Assembly (NCBI RefSeq): GCF_001657475.1
Contig: NZ_LXEY01000022.1
Coordinates: 248,001 to 312,000 of the forward strand
DNA length: 64,000 nucleotides
Reading direction: 5' to 3'
Origin: Enteractinococcus helveticum
Lineage (GTDB): Bacteria; Actinomycetota; Actinomycetes; Actinomycetales; Micrococcaceae
The translations under genes were made by a program, and so were the position numbers. The notes under the pieces are model-generated. The model did not search any database. It was not told the origin of the DNA and saw only the letters and a list, made by a program, of their open reading frames with translations. The stretch's first letter is position 1; each line of letters starts with the position of its first letter. Of the stretch, positions 37,922 through 47,463 are shown piece by piece.

Positions 37922-39139
37922 TTACTCCGCTTTGGTACTGCCAACGGTTGCATCAATATTGGCCTGCAGCTCCGGTGCGGTGACATCCCGGGCGGTCTGC
38001 TGCACGGGCTCTGCAACAGCGATCGCATCGAGTGAAGCATCGAGTTCTTCAAGACGACGTGCAGAGGGCAGCACGCGACCCTCCAGTGTCGCCATCATCG
38101 AATTGAACCGGGTGACCGTCGTGTTAATGGACTTGCCCAGTGAATCCAGGCGACGTCCTAATAGCCCGAGACGCTCGTAGAGTTCGCGGGCCGAAGCAAA
38201 CACGGTTCGGGCGTTATCCACGAGGTTTTCCTGCTGCCAGGCATATGCCACCGACTTCAACGTTGCCAGCAGCGACACCGGCGACACCAGGGCCACCCCC
38301 TGGCTAAAGGCATGGTCCAAGAGTTCTGCGTCGGCTTCTAGGGCTGCCGAGAGGTGGGATTCCGCCGGCAAGAACAGCAACACGAGATCCGGGGTGTTAT
38401 CTAATGCATTCCAATATTTCTTGGTGCCTAGGTCTTTGACATGTGCTCGAAGTGCTCGAGCGTGGGCCGCTTCAAGTTCGGCACGACGCCGTTGGTCTTC
38501 TTCAGATCCGTCGGCCGGGATTTCGGCGGCTTGCAGAATTGCCGACATGGGTGCCTTCGCATCCACGATCAGGGATTTGCCACCCGGTAAGTGCACCAGC
38601 ATGTCCGGTCGGAATTGTTCGCCATCACGCTCAGCGGTGTTGACCAACAGGCTGACTTGCTCTTCAAAATCCGTGTGCTGGAGCATGCCTGCGGCTTCCA
38701 CGATGCGTCGCAACTGGACTTCACCCCAGTGCCCACGAGCCGATGACGAGCGCAGACTGGCCACCAGCTTCTGCGTATTTTCCAACAGTGCAGAATCGGT
38801 GAGGTGGGCGGTGCGTAATTGCTGAGATAGCTGACCGTACTGTTGTCCACGATCGCGTTCCAACTGAGCCACCTGGGTACCCAGGTGATCTAACTGTTGT
38901 GACAGTGGGCCCAGCATCTGCACGATCTGATGCTGCGATTGAAACTGCTGACGATCCTCGGTGCGTTGGCGCTCCAGTAGATCGGCACGAGTCTGAGCGG
39001 TGGCCAACTGCTCTCGCAGTGCGGCCTCAGTAGTGCCGTCTGATGGTCCACCTCCGGTACGTTTGCCAACCACGTAGCCGCCGATGAAAAACAGTACGGC
39101 AATCAAAATACACAGCACAATCGCAGTCGAAATCTCCAT
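37922..39139 (-). CDS. rmuC: DNA recombination protein RmuC
   Basis: A 405-residue protein. One N-terminal transmembrane helix (IVLCILIAVLFFIGGYVVG), a long coiled coil (about 45-150), then the RmuC nuclease-like domain: RGHWGEVQLRRIVEAAGM, RPDMLVHLPGGKSLIVDAKAP and KYWNALDNTPDLVLLFLPAE. RmuC is a predicted membrane-anchored nuclease that limits DNA inversions and acts in repair. ATG 39139 begins the helix; the frame to 39484 is not coding. Ends 4 bases before the NTF2-like gene. Confidence 0.93.
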   Translation of the reverse strand: MEISTAIVLCILIAVLFFIGGYVVGKRTGGGPSDGTTEAALREQLATAQTRADLLERQRTEDRQQFQSQHQIVQMLGPLSQQLDHLGTQVAQLERDRGQQYGQLSQQLRTAHLTDSALLENTQKLVASLRSSSARGHWGEVQLRRIVEAAGMLQHTDFEEQVSLLVNTAERDGEQFRPDMLVHLPGGKSLIVDAKAPMSAILQAAEIPADGSEEDQRRRAELEAAHARALRAHVKDLGTKKYWNALDNTPDLVLLFLPAESHLSAALEADAELLDHAFSQGVALVSPVSLLATLKSVAYAWQQENLVDNARTVFASARELYERLGLLGRRLDSLGKSINTTVTRFNSMMATLEGRVLPSARRLEELDASLDAIAVAEPVQQTARDVTAPELQANIDATVGSTKAE

Positions 39140-39285
39140 ACCTCTAAGACTTGCACATCGGAGGGACAAGATAAGCCGGGCGCGCTGGCACCGCCTCGGG
39201 TGTGCCGCCGATAACCGGTACTTGCAGTACCGGTAAATACTGGCACAATGTAACCTAGGCAACATCTCGATGAATGGAGTACTTT

Positions 39286-40110
39286 GTGGCAGATTCCAGC
39301 TTGCACAACAAGACCGTGTTGATCTCCGGCGGTAGCCGCGGCATTGGCCTGGCCATCGCCAAGCGTCTCGCACAAGACGGTGCAAATATTGTCCTACTTG
39401 CCAAAACCGCCCAGCCGCATCCGAAACTACCCGGAACCGTGTATACGGCCGCCGATGAGATCCGTGAGGCTGGGGGACAAGCACTGCCGGTGGTGGGAGA
39501 TGTTCGCGAAGAATCAGATGTCCAGGCCGCCGTGGACGGTGCGGTGCAAGAATTCGGCGGCATCGACGTCGTCATCAATAACGCATCGGCGATCAATCTG
39601 GAGCCGGCAGCCGATATTGAGATGAAACGCTACGACCTGATACACGACATCAACGTCCGCGGCACATTCCTGCTGACCCGAACTGCACTGCCACACCTGA
39701 GAGCTTCTGCTGATCCCAGAATTTTGAGCCTGTCGCCACCGCTGAATATGTCACCGAAATGGTTGGGCGCAGCCCCGGCTTACATGATGGCCAAATACGG
39801 GATGAGCCTGGCTGCGCTGGGCATCGGAGCCCAGAACGCCATCCCTGCGACCTGTTTGTGGCCCAAAACCACCATCCAGACCGCAGCGGTGCAGTATGCA
39901 CTGGGCGGCACCACGATGTATGAGCGCTCGCGGACCCCGGATGTCTATTCCGATGCCGCCCATGTCGTGTTGACCGCTGAGCCAAGCCGATACGCCGGTC
40001 GCACCGTGCTGTGTGAAGACGTCCTCGAAGACGCCGGGGTCACGGATTTCGCCAAATACTCGCCCGGTGTGGATTCAGCGGACCTCGAAAAGGACATCTT
40101 CGTGGACTAG
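39286..40110 (+). CDS. Short-chain dehydrogenase (HSDL2-like)
   Basis: A 274-residue intact SDR with SGGSRGIGLA (cofactor motif), GGIDVVINNASAIN, catalytic Ser in ILSLSPPLN and the catalytic pair in AYMMAK. The segment PATCLWPKTTIQTAAV is typical of the HSDL2-type group, which is involved in lipid metabolism in eukaryotes; the bacterial substrate is not known. GTG 39286 was chosen with GGAG 6 bases upstream; ATG 39274 is the alternative and lies over that site. Confidence 0.88.
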   Translation: MADSSLHNKTVLISGGSRGIGLAIAKRLAQDGANIVLLAKTAQPHPKLPGTVYTAADEIREAGGQALPVVGDVREESDVQAAVDGAVQEFGGIDVVINNASAINLEPAADIEMKRYDLIHDINVRGTFLLTRTALPHLRASADPRILSLSPPLNMSPKWLGAAPAYMMAKYGMSLAALGIGAQNAIPATCLWPKTTIQTAAVQYALGGTTMYERSRTPDVYSDAAHVVLTAEPSRYAGRTVLCEDVLEDAGVTDFAKYSPGVDSADLEKDIFVD

Positions 40111-40180
40111 CCAGTCAATAGGCTTTCAGCTAGCGGGTGTGCGGCACTTTGCGTTCATATCGTCGATCACAGGAGGCATC

Positions 40181-40522
40181 ATGCGCGAATTGACCTTAGC
40201 CACGTTAGGCACAACGGTCCAAGAGCATGACACGGTGGTCGTGGATTTCTGGGCACCCTGGTGTACCGCCTGTGCACGGTTTCGTCCTATTTTCGCCGAC
40301 GTCGCAGAGCAAGTAGACGACGTGCAGTTTGCCACCGTCAATACGGATGAACAGCAAGATCTCGCTGCCATCATGGGCATCCAATCGCTGCCTACGGTCG
40401 TAGCATTTCGCAAGGGCAAACACGTCTTTGCCAAATCAGGCGTGACCACCCGCAGACAATTGGCAGAGATCATTGAACAGCTCAAAATGATCCAGCCAGA
40501 AAACACCTCGAACCTGGCATAA
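40181..40522 (+). CDS. Thioredoxin
   Basis: A 113-residue thioredoxin fold with FWAPWCTACARFRPIF: the active site is CTAC rather than the usual CGPC. The cis-Pro segment SLPTVVAF is present. It should reduce protein disulfides in the cytoplasm, though the Thr-Ala dipeptide would shift its redox potential. AGGAGG lies 4 bases before ATG 40181. A longer frame upstream overlaps the SDR gene and is not used. It follows the SDR gene by 70 bases. Confidence 0.88.
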   Translation: MRELTLATLGTTVQEHDTVVVDFWAPWCTACARFRPIFADVAEQVDDVQFATVNTDEQQDLAAIMGIQSLPTVVAFRKGKHVFAKSGVTTRRQLAEIIEQLKMIQPENTSNLA

Positions 40523-40614
40523 GAGTTATCCACAGTTTCGCCGACACGACCTGCGGGCCGGCATAGCTGCTGTCAGAGTCGTGATCATCCACACCATTTC
40601 TAGGCAAGGAGATC

Positions 40615-41121
40615 ATGATGGACCGTCAAGCAGGCACCATATTCCGGATTCGTGAATTCACTCGGCGTGAGAAAACCTGCATCCGCCAGGACGTTAAACG
40701 TTTCGAGAAAATTGGGCGAGACCATCACTGCCAAAGTCTCGATGACTATGCCAACTTTGTGCGTGAACGCATGAAGCGCACTGTCGACGGTGAATTCACG
40801 CTCAAATCCGTGATGCTCATCAGAGGATTCATCGCGTATTTTGGTGATCGGCTCATGCGCGAAACCAAATTGGCAAGAGTTGCGACAACGCTTGAATTGG
40901 CGCCTGGATGGCTTTTGCGGGACGCAGCGACGTTCCAGACAGTTTTTGTAGGTGATGTGATCGTCGATTGCCTCCTGACAGACGATCTGTGGGCTCCAAC
41001 CTTGGATGAAATCATGGATGAGTTGATCGATTGGAATTACGGATATTTAGATACCGAAGATGTTCCGACTCCGTATGTGTGGGATCCCAATACCGGACTA
41101 CAGAATTACCTCGCAGCCTGA
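40615..41121 (+). CDS. Hypothetical cytoplasmic protein
   Basis: A 168-residue protein with a basic N-terminal half (IRQDVKRFEKIGRDHHC) and an acidic C-terminal half ending DVPTPYVWDPNTGLQ. A central stretch RGFIAYFGDRLMRETKLARV looks like a helix followed by strands, loosely like DUF3806 proteins, but I cannot place it with confidence. It has no signal peptide or membrane helix. AAGGAG lies upstream of the ATG. It stands alone, before the metal ATPase. Confidence 0.6.
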   Translation: MMDRQAGTIFRIREFTRREKTCIRQDVKRFEKIGRDHHCQSLDDYANFVRERMKRTVDGEFTLKSVMLIRGFIAYFGDRLMRETKLARVATTLELAPGWLLRDAATFQTVFVGDVIVDCLLTDDLWAPTLDEIMDELIDWNYGYLDTEDVPTPYVWDPNTGLQNYLAA

Positions 41122-41275
41122 CATCTCGGTCAACCCCTGACGCCATGGCCCTGCCTCGCTCGGGGCACCGTGCGTTGTCGAAGACGGGCATGTAGAACGA
41201 ATTTGTGGAAAGGTTGAAAGCCAGAACCTTTTCATTCAGTTCATCCTCTGCACATCGAAAGCGAGGCGCAGCTAG

Positions 41276-43360
41276 ATGCCAGAACACGAACGCCACCATC
41301 ACGACGTCCACACGACCCAAGAACATGAGCATCATGCCGACCAAGACAACCACTCAGGGCATGGGCATCATGGCCAGGGTGATCATGGAGACCATGTAGG
41401 GCAATTCCGTCGGCTCTTCTGGATCAACCTGGTCATCGGCATTCCAGTGGTCTTGTTCTCTCCGATGTTTGGCCATTTACTGGGATATAACGTCCCGGAC
41501 GGGGCACTGTGGATCGCACCGTTACTTGGCACAGTCATGTATGTCTGGGGTGGATGGCCGTTTTTGAGCGGTGCAGTTGGTGAGATCAAGGCCCGAGCGC
41601 CCGGGATGATGTTGCTGATTTCGTTGGGTATCACGGTGGCCTTTTTCGCCTCCTGGGCGGCGACCCTCGGGCTGGTCGCTGCTGATCTCGAATTTTGGTG
41701 GGAACTGGCGCTTCTGGTCGTGATCATGCTGCTGGGACACTGGATCGAAATGCGCTCGTTAGAGCAAACTACCTCGGCACTGGATTCGCTGGCGGCGCTG
41801 TTACCGGATGAAGCCGAACGTCTCGACGGCGAGGACATTGTCATCGTGACGCCAGACGAGCTGAAGGTCGACGATGTCGTGTTGGTCCGACCCGGCGCTA
41901 GCGTACCGGCCGACGGAGAGATCCTCGATGGACGGGCCGCTATGGACGAGTCGATGATTACCGGTGAATCACGACCAGTTGGCAGGGGCATTGGATCCTC
42001 TGTCACGGCAGGAACCGTGGCCACAGACTCTGGAATCAAAATCCGAGTGACCGCCTCGGGGGACGACACGGCGTTGGCCGGTATCAACCGGCTGGTTGCC
42101 GAAGCTCAAAGCTCATCATCACGAGCACAACGCCTTGCAGATCGCGCAGCTGCATTACTGTTTTGGTTCGCCCTTGCTGCCGCTGTGATGACCGCAATCA
42201 TCTGGTTCGTTGTCGATGGCCCTGAAACTTCCGTCGCCCGAGTCATTACCGTCCTAGTCATTGCTTGTCCTCACGCACTGGGGTTGGCCATCCCCCTTGT
42301 CGTCTCGATTGCCACGGAACGTGCTGCACGAGGTGGGGTGTTGATTAAGGATCGCTTGGCATTAGAAGCGATGCGCGAGGTCGATGTAGTGCTCTTTGAT
42401 AAGACTGGCACGCTGACGAAGGGCAGCCCGGCTGTCACCGATGTCGTGCCTGTGGGCGAGTACACGCAAGATGAGGTTTTGGCACTTGCTGCGGCGGCTG
42501 AGACACCCAGTGAACACCCACTAGCGAAAGCTATCGTTGGCGCAGCGCAACAGCGCGGTCTCGACATTTCCCGTCCTGCCGAATTTTCATCGTCACCGGC
42601 AGTCGGTGTGTCAGCGATGGTCAATGCTCAGCACATCCAAGTGGGTGGGCCGTACATGCTGGCTGAAGCTGAACGCGAGGAAATTACTGTGGCCAAGCAA
42701 TGGAAGACCGAAGGCGCCATTATCTTGCATGTGCTGTCTGACGGGGAAGTGATCGGAGGACTCAAGCTTGCCGATGAGATCCGACCCGAATCATACGATG
42801 CCGTCAAAGCCCTCCATAAGCTCGGCGTCGAGGTCGTGATGATCACCGGTGACGCCGAAGCCGTCGCTCAAAACGTTGGTCGACAACTCGGCATAGATCG
42901 CATCTTCGCAGGGGTACGCCCCGAAGATAAATCTGCCAAAGTCGCCCAATTGCAAGACGAAGGTAAGAAAGTCGCGATGGTCGGAGACGGTGTGAACGAT
43001 GCCCCCGCATTAGCGCAGGCTGATGTCGGTATTGCCATCGGTGCCGGAACCGATGTGGCCATTGCCTCCGCAGGGGTGATCCTGGCAAGCTCGGATCCAC
43101 GCTCAGTGCTATCAGTGATCGAACTGTCACGTGCTGCGTATCGCAAGATGAAACAGAACCTGTGGTGGGCTGCCGGTTACAACCTGCTGGCTGTTCCACT
43201 GGCCGCCGGTGTCTTGGCACCCATCGGATTCGTGCTACCGATGTCGGTTGGCGCAATCCTGATGTCGCTGTCGACTGTGGTCGTTGCACTGAACGCACAG
43301 CTGCTCCGCCGCATCGATCTAACACCGGAAAACAGCACAGCGTCTGTACTAGCTGCTTGA
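41276..43360 (+). CDS. copB: P1B-3-type copper-translocating ATPase (CopB-like)
   Basis: A 694-residue P-type ATPase with a His-rich N-terminus (HERHHHDVHTTQEHEHHAD) instead of a CxxC metal domain. Motifs: TGES (actuator, MITGESRPV), CPH in transmembrane helix 6 (VIACPHALGLA), DKTGTLTKG (phosphorylation) and GDGVNDAPAL (hinge). The CPH motif and His-rich tail mark the P1B-3 group, which exports copper and sometimes silver. The adjacent LysR regulator belongs to a different divergent pair, and no copper-sensor gene (CsoR/CueR/CopY) is next to it. Confidence 0.9.
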   Translation: MPEHERHHHDVHTTQEHEHHADQDNHSGHGHHGQGDHGDHVGQFRRLFWINLVIGIPVVLFSPMFGHLLGYNVPDGALWIAPLLGTVMYVWGGWPFLSGAVGEIKARAPGMMLLISLGITVAFFASWAATLGLVAADLEFWWELALLVVIMLLGHWIEMRSLEQTTSALDSLAALLPDEAERLDGEDIVIVTPDELKVDDVVLVRPGASVPADGEILDGRAAMDESMITGESRPVGRGIGSSVTAGTVATDSGIKIRVTASGDDTALAGINRLVAEAQSSSSRAQRLADRAAALLFWFALAAAVMTAIIWFVVDGPETSVARVITVLVIACPHALGLAIPLVVSIATERAARGGVLIKDRLALEAMREVDVVLFDKTGTLTKGSPAVTDVVPVGEYTQDEVLALAAAAETPSEHPLAKAIVGAAQQRGLDISRPAEFSSSPAVGVSAMVNAQHIQVGGPYMLAEAEREEITVAKQWKTEGAIILHVLSDGEVIGGLKLADEIRPESYDAVKALHKLGVEVVMITGDAEAVAQNVGRQLGIDRIFAGVRPEDKSAKVAQLQDEGKKVAMVGDGVNDAPALAQADVGIAIGAGTDVAIASAGVILASSDPRSVLSVIELSRAAYRKMKQNLWWAAGYNLLAVPLAAGVLAPIGFVLPMSVGAILMSLSTVVVALNAQLLRRIDLTPENSTASVLAA

Positions 43361-43364
43361 TACC

Positions 43365-43397
43365 TGTCGAAGATAACTCCACACAATATCTTTGACA
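43365..43397. terminator. Hairpin between convergent copB and LysR genes
   Basis: TGTCGAAGATA (43365-43375) and TATCTTTGACA (43387-43397) pair over 11 positions with one G-T wobble, loop 11 bases. It lies between convergent genes, as bidirectional terminators do, but lacks a long T-run. Confidence 0.55.
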
Positions 43398-43401
43398 GAA
43401 A

Positions 43402-44355
43402 TCAACGCGCTGACCTGTGTTGGTCTTCGGATAACGAACGAATAGCAGGACTCTGCTTGGCGAGGTCTTGCACCGTAGACAGAATGAGTTCCTGCATGGC
43501 CCGAGCTGCACGACTCAGGGTGACCTCACGGCGATGCGCCAATGAAATGGTTCGGGTGAGCGCAGGATCAGTGAGACGGCATGACACCAAGTTCGGCCGA
43601 TCAAGCAGCACCGTAGCCGGCACCACCGCGACCCCAAGCCCACGTTCAACAAAGCGCAGCACGGCGTCCATTTCTGCCCCTTCCAAGACAATATTCGGTT
43701 CCAATTTTTGCTGCCGGTAGGCGTCCATGGTCGTCGCACGCAGGTCATAACTGTCGGAAAATACGATTTGTGGTAAATCGGCCAATTGCCGAAGCGTCAG
43801 CTGGTTTCGGTGCCTGCCAAAATGCCGTCGATCGGAAGCAATCACCACCAATTCTTCCTCGAGCAACGGGATATGATCCAGGCTCTCAGCCGACGATGGA
43901 TCATGCTCAGAGGCGACCACAAGTGCTAGATCAAGTGTGCCACTATTCAACTCGTTCAACAGATGATGTGAGCCAGATTCCCGGAGATGCAGATCTACTC
44001 CTGGGTAATCACGGTGATAGGGTCCAACAGTCTCAGCCACCACTGAGACACACATGCTCGGGGGCGCGCCAAGCCGTACGCGGCCACGATGCAAACCGGC
44101 CAGTTCTTGCATTTGGAAGCGGATTTGCTCCGCATCTGCCAGCATGCGGGCGGCTACCGGCAACAGTGTCTCTCCGGCAGCTGTCAATGTGATGTTTCCC
44201 CGAGCGCGATAAAACAGTTCGGACCCCAACTCTGATTCCAAGGTTGAGATCTGCCGACTCAGGGTGGGTTGAGCAATGTGTAATTGCGCGGCTGCCCTGG
44301 TGAAGTGCCCTGTTTCGGCCACCGTGAGAAAACTTTGCAGTTGTTCAAGATTCAT
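43402..44355 (-). CDS. LysR-family transcriptional regulator
   Basis: A 317-residue LysR protein. The helix-turn-helix is complete in MNLEQLQSFLTVAETGHFT plus AAAQLHIAQPTLSRQISTLE; the effector-binding domain follows with two Rossmann-like lobes. A TATGCT hexamer ends 6 bases before ATG 44355, so the transcript may be leaderless. It is transcribed divergently from the flavoprotein gene (77-base gap) and is very likely its regulator, in the usual LysR arrangement. The effector is unknown. Confidence 0.92.
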   Translation of the reverse strand: MNLEQLQSFLTVAETGHFTRAAAQLHIAQPTLSRQISTLESELGSELFYRARGNITLTAAGETLLPVAARMLADAEQIRFQMQELAGLHRGRVRLGAPPSMCVSVVAETVGPYHRDYPGVDLHLRESGSHHLLNELNSGTLDLALVVASEHDPSSAESLDHIPLLEEELVVIASDRRHFGRHRNQLTLRQLADLPQIVFSDSYDLRATTMDAYRQQKLEPNIVLEGAEMDAVLRFVERGLGVAVVPATVLLDRPNLVSCRLTDPALTRTISLAHRREVTLSRAARAMQELILSTVQDLAKQSPAIRSLSEDQHRSAR

Positions 44356-44432
44356 ATTGATAGCATATCTGCATTGAATCAACTCAGATAATTCATTGGA
44401 CTAATCATTGCTGGGGTTCTTAGCGTGGAGTC

Positions 44433-46172
44433 ATGATGAAAACCAGAACCAATGAACAACAGATTTCTACCAGCGTCTTAGTCATCGGCACCGGTGGCTC
44501 AGGCTTACGAGCGGCCATCGAATTGGCAGAACACGGTGTCGACGTGACCGCCGTCGGTAAACGTCCACGAAATGATGCGCACACTGCGCTCGCAGCCGGG
44601 GGCATCAACGCAGCTCTGGGCACCATGGACGCCGAAGATACCTGGCAACAACATGCCGCCGACACCATCAAAGAAAGCTACTATCTCGCTGACCCGAGAA
44701 CCGTGGAGATTGTTGCCAAAGGGGCGGCAGAAGGAATCGGCGACCTTGAACGCTACGGCATGGGTTTTGCCCGAGAAGAAGACGGCCGCATCTCCCAGCG
44801 GTTCTTCGGCGCACACACCTTCCGTCGTACCGCATTCGCTGGAGATTACACAGGTCTAGAAATCCAACGCAGCCTGGTTCGACGAAGCGAACAACTTGAA
44901 ATCCCGATCCTAGATACCGTGTACATCACGGACGTTCTGACCAACGACAATCGAGTCTTCGGAGCCTACGGCTTCGACATCAATAACGGCACCCGATACC
45001 TGATTCACGCTGACGCGGTGATCCTGGCGGCCGGTGGACACAACCGCATTTGGCGACGCACCTCCTCTCGGCGCGACGAGAATACTGGTGACTCATTCCG
45101 TCTGGCAGTCGAGGCCGGTGCTCGACTCCGCGACCCCGAACTTGTCCAGTTCCACCCCTCAGGTATTTTGGAGCCCGAAAACGCTGCCGGAACCCTCGTA
45201 TCAGAGGCCGCCCGCGGCGAGGGTGGAATCCTCCGCAATGCGCTCGGAGAACGTTTCATGGAACGCTATGACCCCGAGCGCATGGAACTGTCCACTCGAG
45301 ACCGGGTAGCGCTTGCCGCATATACCGAAATCCAGGAAGGCCGCGGCACCGAAAACGGGGGAGTCTGGCTCGATGTTTCCCACCTGCCACGCGAGATTAT
45401 CCTGGAACGCCTCCCACGGGTCTATCAAACACTGATGGAAACCCAGATGCTTGATATCACTCGCGAACCAATCGAAATCGCACCGACGGCACACTACTCG
45501 ATGGGTGGCGTCTGGGTGCGCCCAGAAGACCACTCAACTGATGTTGATGGGCTCTATGCAATCGGTGAAGCATCCAGCGGCCTACATGGTGCCAATCGGC
45601 TTGGCGGTAACTCACTGATCGAATTACTTGTCTTCGGCCGCATCGTCGGACAGGCCGCAGCACAATATTCTGCCAATCTGCCGGCCCAGACGCGTTCCGC
45701 AGATGTAGTTGCCAAGGCACGCGGCGAAGTCATTCGACTACTCACTGCTGACGGTGAGGAGAACGTGCGAGCCTTGCAGCGCGCCATCAGAGACATGATG
45801 ACCGAATACGCCGGCGTTGTTCGTTCCGAAGAGGGACTACTGCAAGGTCTCGCTCGCCTGGATGAAATCGAAGCGCGGATGAAAAACGTTGGGATCCACC
45901 CAGACATCGCCGGATTCCAGGATCTGGCACACGCATACGATCTGAAATCCTCCGCGCTCGCCGCCCGGGCCACGCTCGAAGCAGCGCTGGAGCGTCGAGA
46001 GACTCGCGGCTGCCACAACCGAAGTGACTACCCAGAGATGGATCCAGACATGCAGGTCAACCTCGTATGGTCACCAGACACTGGGGTAACCCGAGAAGAA
46101 ATCGACCCGATTCCAGAAGAAATCAGTGAGCTCATCCGTGACGTCAGCCAAGAAGGCAAGCTCGTCGAATAG
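44433..46172 (+). CDS. Flavoprotein of the fumarate reductase/L-aspartate oxidase family
   Basis: A 579-residue FAD enzyme. The N-terminal dinucleotide motif is VLVIGTGGSGLRAAIELAE; other markers are the covalent-flavin-like AHTFRR, HPSGILEP, TAHYSMGGV (substrate-binding), GLHGANRLGGNSL and the C-terminal RGCHNRSDYPEM. It resembles SdhA/FrdA and NadB, but there is no iron-sulfur, cytochrome b or quinolinate synthase gene beside it. It is a lone subunit under a divergent LysR regulator. Its electron partner and substrate are uncertain. Confidence 0.82.
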   Translation: MMKTRTNEQQISTSVLVIGTGGSGLRAAIELAEHGVDVTAVGKRPRNDAHTALAAGGINAALGTMDAEDTWQQHAADTIKESYYLADPRTVEIVAKGAAEGIGDLERYGMGFAREEDGRISQRFFGAHTFRRTAFAGDYTGLEIQRSLVRRSEQLEIPILDTVYITDVLTNDNRVFGAYGFDINNGTRYLIHADAVILAAGGHNRIWRRTSSRRDENTGDSFRLAVEAGARLRDPELVQFHPSGILEPENAAGTLVSEAARGEGGILRNALGERFMERYDPERMELSTRDRVALAAYTEIQEGRGTENGGVWLDVSHLPREIILERLPRVYQTLMETQMLDITREPIEIAPTAHYSMGGVWVRPEDHSTDVDGLYAIGEASSGLHGANRLGGNSLIELLVFGRIVGQAAAQYSANLPAQTRSADVVAKARGEVIRLLTADGEENVRALQRAIRDMMTEYAGVVRSEEGLLQGLARLDEIEARMKNVGIHPDIAGFQDLAHAYDLKSSALAARATLEAALERRETRGCHNRSDYPEMDPDMQVNLVWSPDTGVTREEIDPIPEEISELIRDVSQEGKLVE

Positions 46173-46181
46173 TGCTTACAA

Positions 46182-46218
46182 TGTGGTCTCCTGCGGCTAA
46201 TAGGGGCGGGAGACCACA
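46182..46218 (+). terminator. Hairpin after the flavoprotein gene
   Basis: TGTGGTCTCC (46182-46191) and GGAGACCACA (46209-46218) form a perfect 10-bp stem with a 17-base loop. No T-run follows (CTGTCAA), so it may be a weak terminator. Confidence 0.6.
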
Positions 46219-46337
46219 CTGTCAACGCATGGGACCGGAGTCGCTCTGCGTCGGTGTGAATCACGAATTATTCCGCCGAAAGTTCAAAAACCCACACAGC
46301 CAACTCTGGACCAATTCCACCAGGTAGAGTAGGGGCC

Positions 46338-47423
46338 GTGTCTTTATCAATAGGTTTTGTCGGACTGCCCAACGTCGGTAAGTCAACGTTATTTAATGCC
46401 ATCACTCGCCAGACGGTTCTCGCTGCAAACTACCCGTTCGCAACCATCGAGCCAAACGTCGGGATCGTGAATCTCGCCGATGAACGGTTGGACAAGCTCG
46501 CAGAAATCTTCGGCTCACAAAAGCTGCTGCCAGCAACTGTCTCATTCGTAGACATCGCCGGCATTGTTAAAGGCGCTTCCGAGGGTGAAGGCCTGGGCAA
46601 CCAGTTCCTGGCCAACATTCGTGAATCTTCTGCCATTGCTCAGGTAGTCCGCGTATTCGAAGACACTGATGTTATTCATGTCGACGGCGAGATCGATCCC
46701 TCCTCGGACATCGAAACGATCAACACCGAGCTGATCCTTGCCGATATGCAGACTCTGGAACGCGCCATCCCACGTGTTGAAAAAGAGATCAAAGGCAAGA
46801 AGACGGATAAAGAAGTCCTGGATGCAATGCTTGCCGCTCAAGCAGTCCTGGAACGTGGCGACACCATTTTCTCGTCGATTGAATCCGACAAGTTGGAGAT
46901 GGAATATCTGCAGGAACTCAACCTGTTGACAGCAAAGCCATTTATTTATGTCTTCAACTCTGACGACGGCGTGCTGGCTGACGAAGCACGCAAACAAGAG
47001 CTTGCTGACATGGTCGCTCCAGCTCAAGCCGTATTCCTCGACGCGCAGTTTGAATCCGAACTCGTGGAACTGTCCGAAGACGAGGCACGCGAAATGCTTG
47101 AGATGGCCGGCCGCGAAGAATCCGGTATGGACCAGTTAGCCCGCGTCGGCTTCGAAACGCTCGGTCTGCAAACGTACCTGACCGCCGGGCCAAAAGAAGC
47201 ACGCGCTTGGACCATCAACAAGGGCGACACCGCACCACAAGCTGCCGGGGTCATTCATACCGACTTCCAGCGAGGATTCATTCGTGCTGAGGTTGTCTCC
47301 TTCGAAGACCTCGTTGCTGCAGGATCCATGGCCGAAGCCAAAGCACAAGGAAAGCTCCGAGTCGAAGGTAAGGATTACCTTATGCAGGATGGCGATGTTG
47401 TCGAATTTCTCTTTAACGTGTAG
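46338..47423 (+). CDS. ychF: Redox-regulated ATPase YchF (Obg-like)
   Basis: A 361-residue TRAFAC GTPase-fold protein: G1 GLPNVGKST, the switch region VSFVDIAGIVKGASEGEG, then a helical domain and a C-terminal TGS domain (TAGPKEARAWTINKG, FIRAEVVSFEDL). It has a changed G4 motif (YVFNSDDG instead of NKxD), the reason YchF prefers ATP. It associates with ribosomes. A TAGAGT hexamer ends 7 bases before GTG 46338, suggesting a leaderless mRNA. Length is normal. Confidence 0.96.
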   Translation: MSLSIGFVGLPNVGKSTLFNAITRQTVLAANYPFATIEPNVGIVNLADERLDKLAEIFGSQKLLPATVSFVDIAGIVKGASEGEGLGNQFLANIRESSAIAQVVRVFEDTDVIHVDGEIDPSSDIETINTELILADMQTLERAIPRVEKEIKGKKTDKEVLDAMLAAQAVLERGDTIFSSIESDKLEMEYLQELNLLTAKPFIYVFNSDDGVLADEARKQELADMVAPAQAVFLDAQFESELVELSEDEAREMLEMAGREESGMDQLARVGFETLGLQTYLTAGPKEARAWTINKGDTAPQAAGVIHTDFQRGFIRAEVVSFEDLVAAGSMAEAKAQGKLRVEGKDYLMQDGDVVEFLFNV

Positions 47424-47428
47424 CGTTA

Positions 47429-47457
47429 TTGACGCATCTCGTTAAGCTTGCGAGACT
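47429..47457 (+). promoter_or_regulatory. higBA promoter with overlapping inverted repeat
   Basis: A -35 TTGACG (47429-47434), 17-base spacer and weak -10 GAGACT (47452-47457) place the start at GTG 47464, i.e. leaderless. Arms TCTCG (47437-47441) and CGAGA (47451-47455), 9 bases apart, lie over it and could be a HigA operator. Confidence 0.45.
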
Positions 47458-47463
47458 GTTTGT

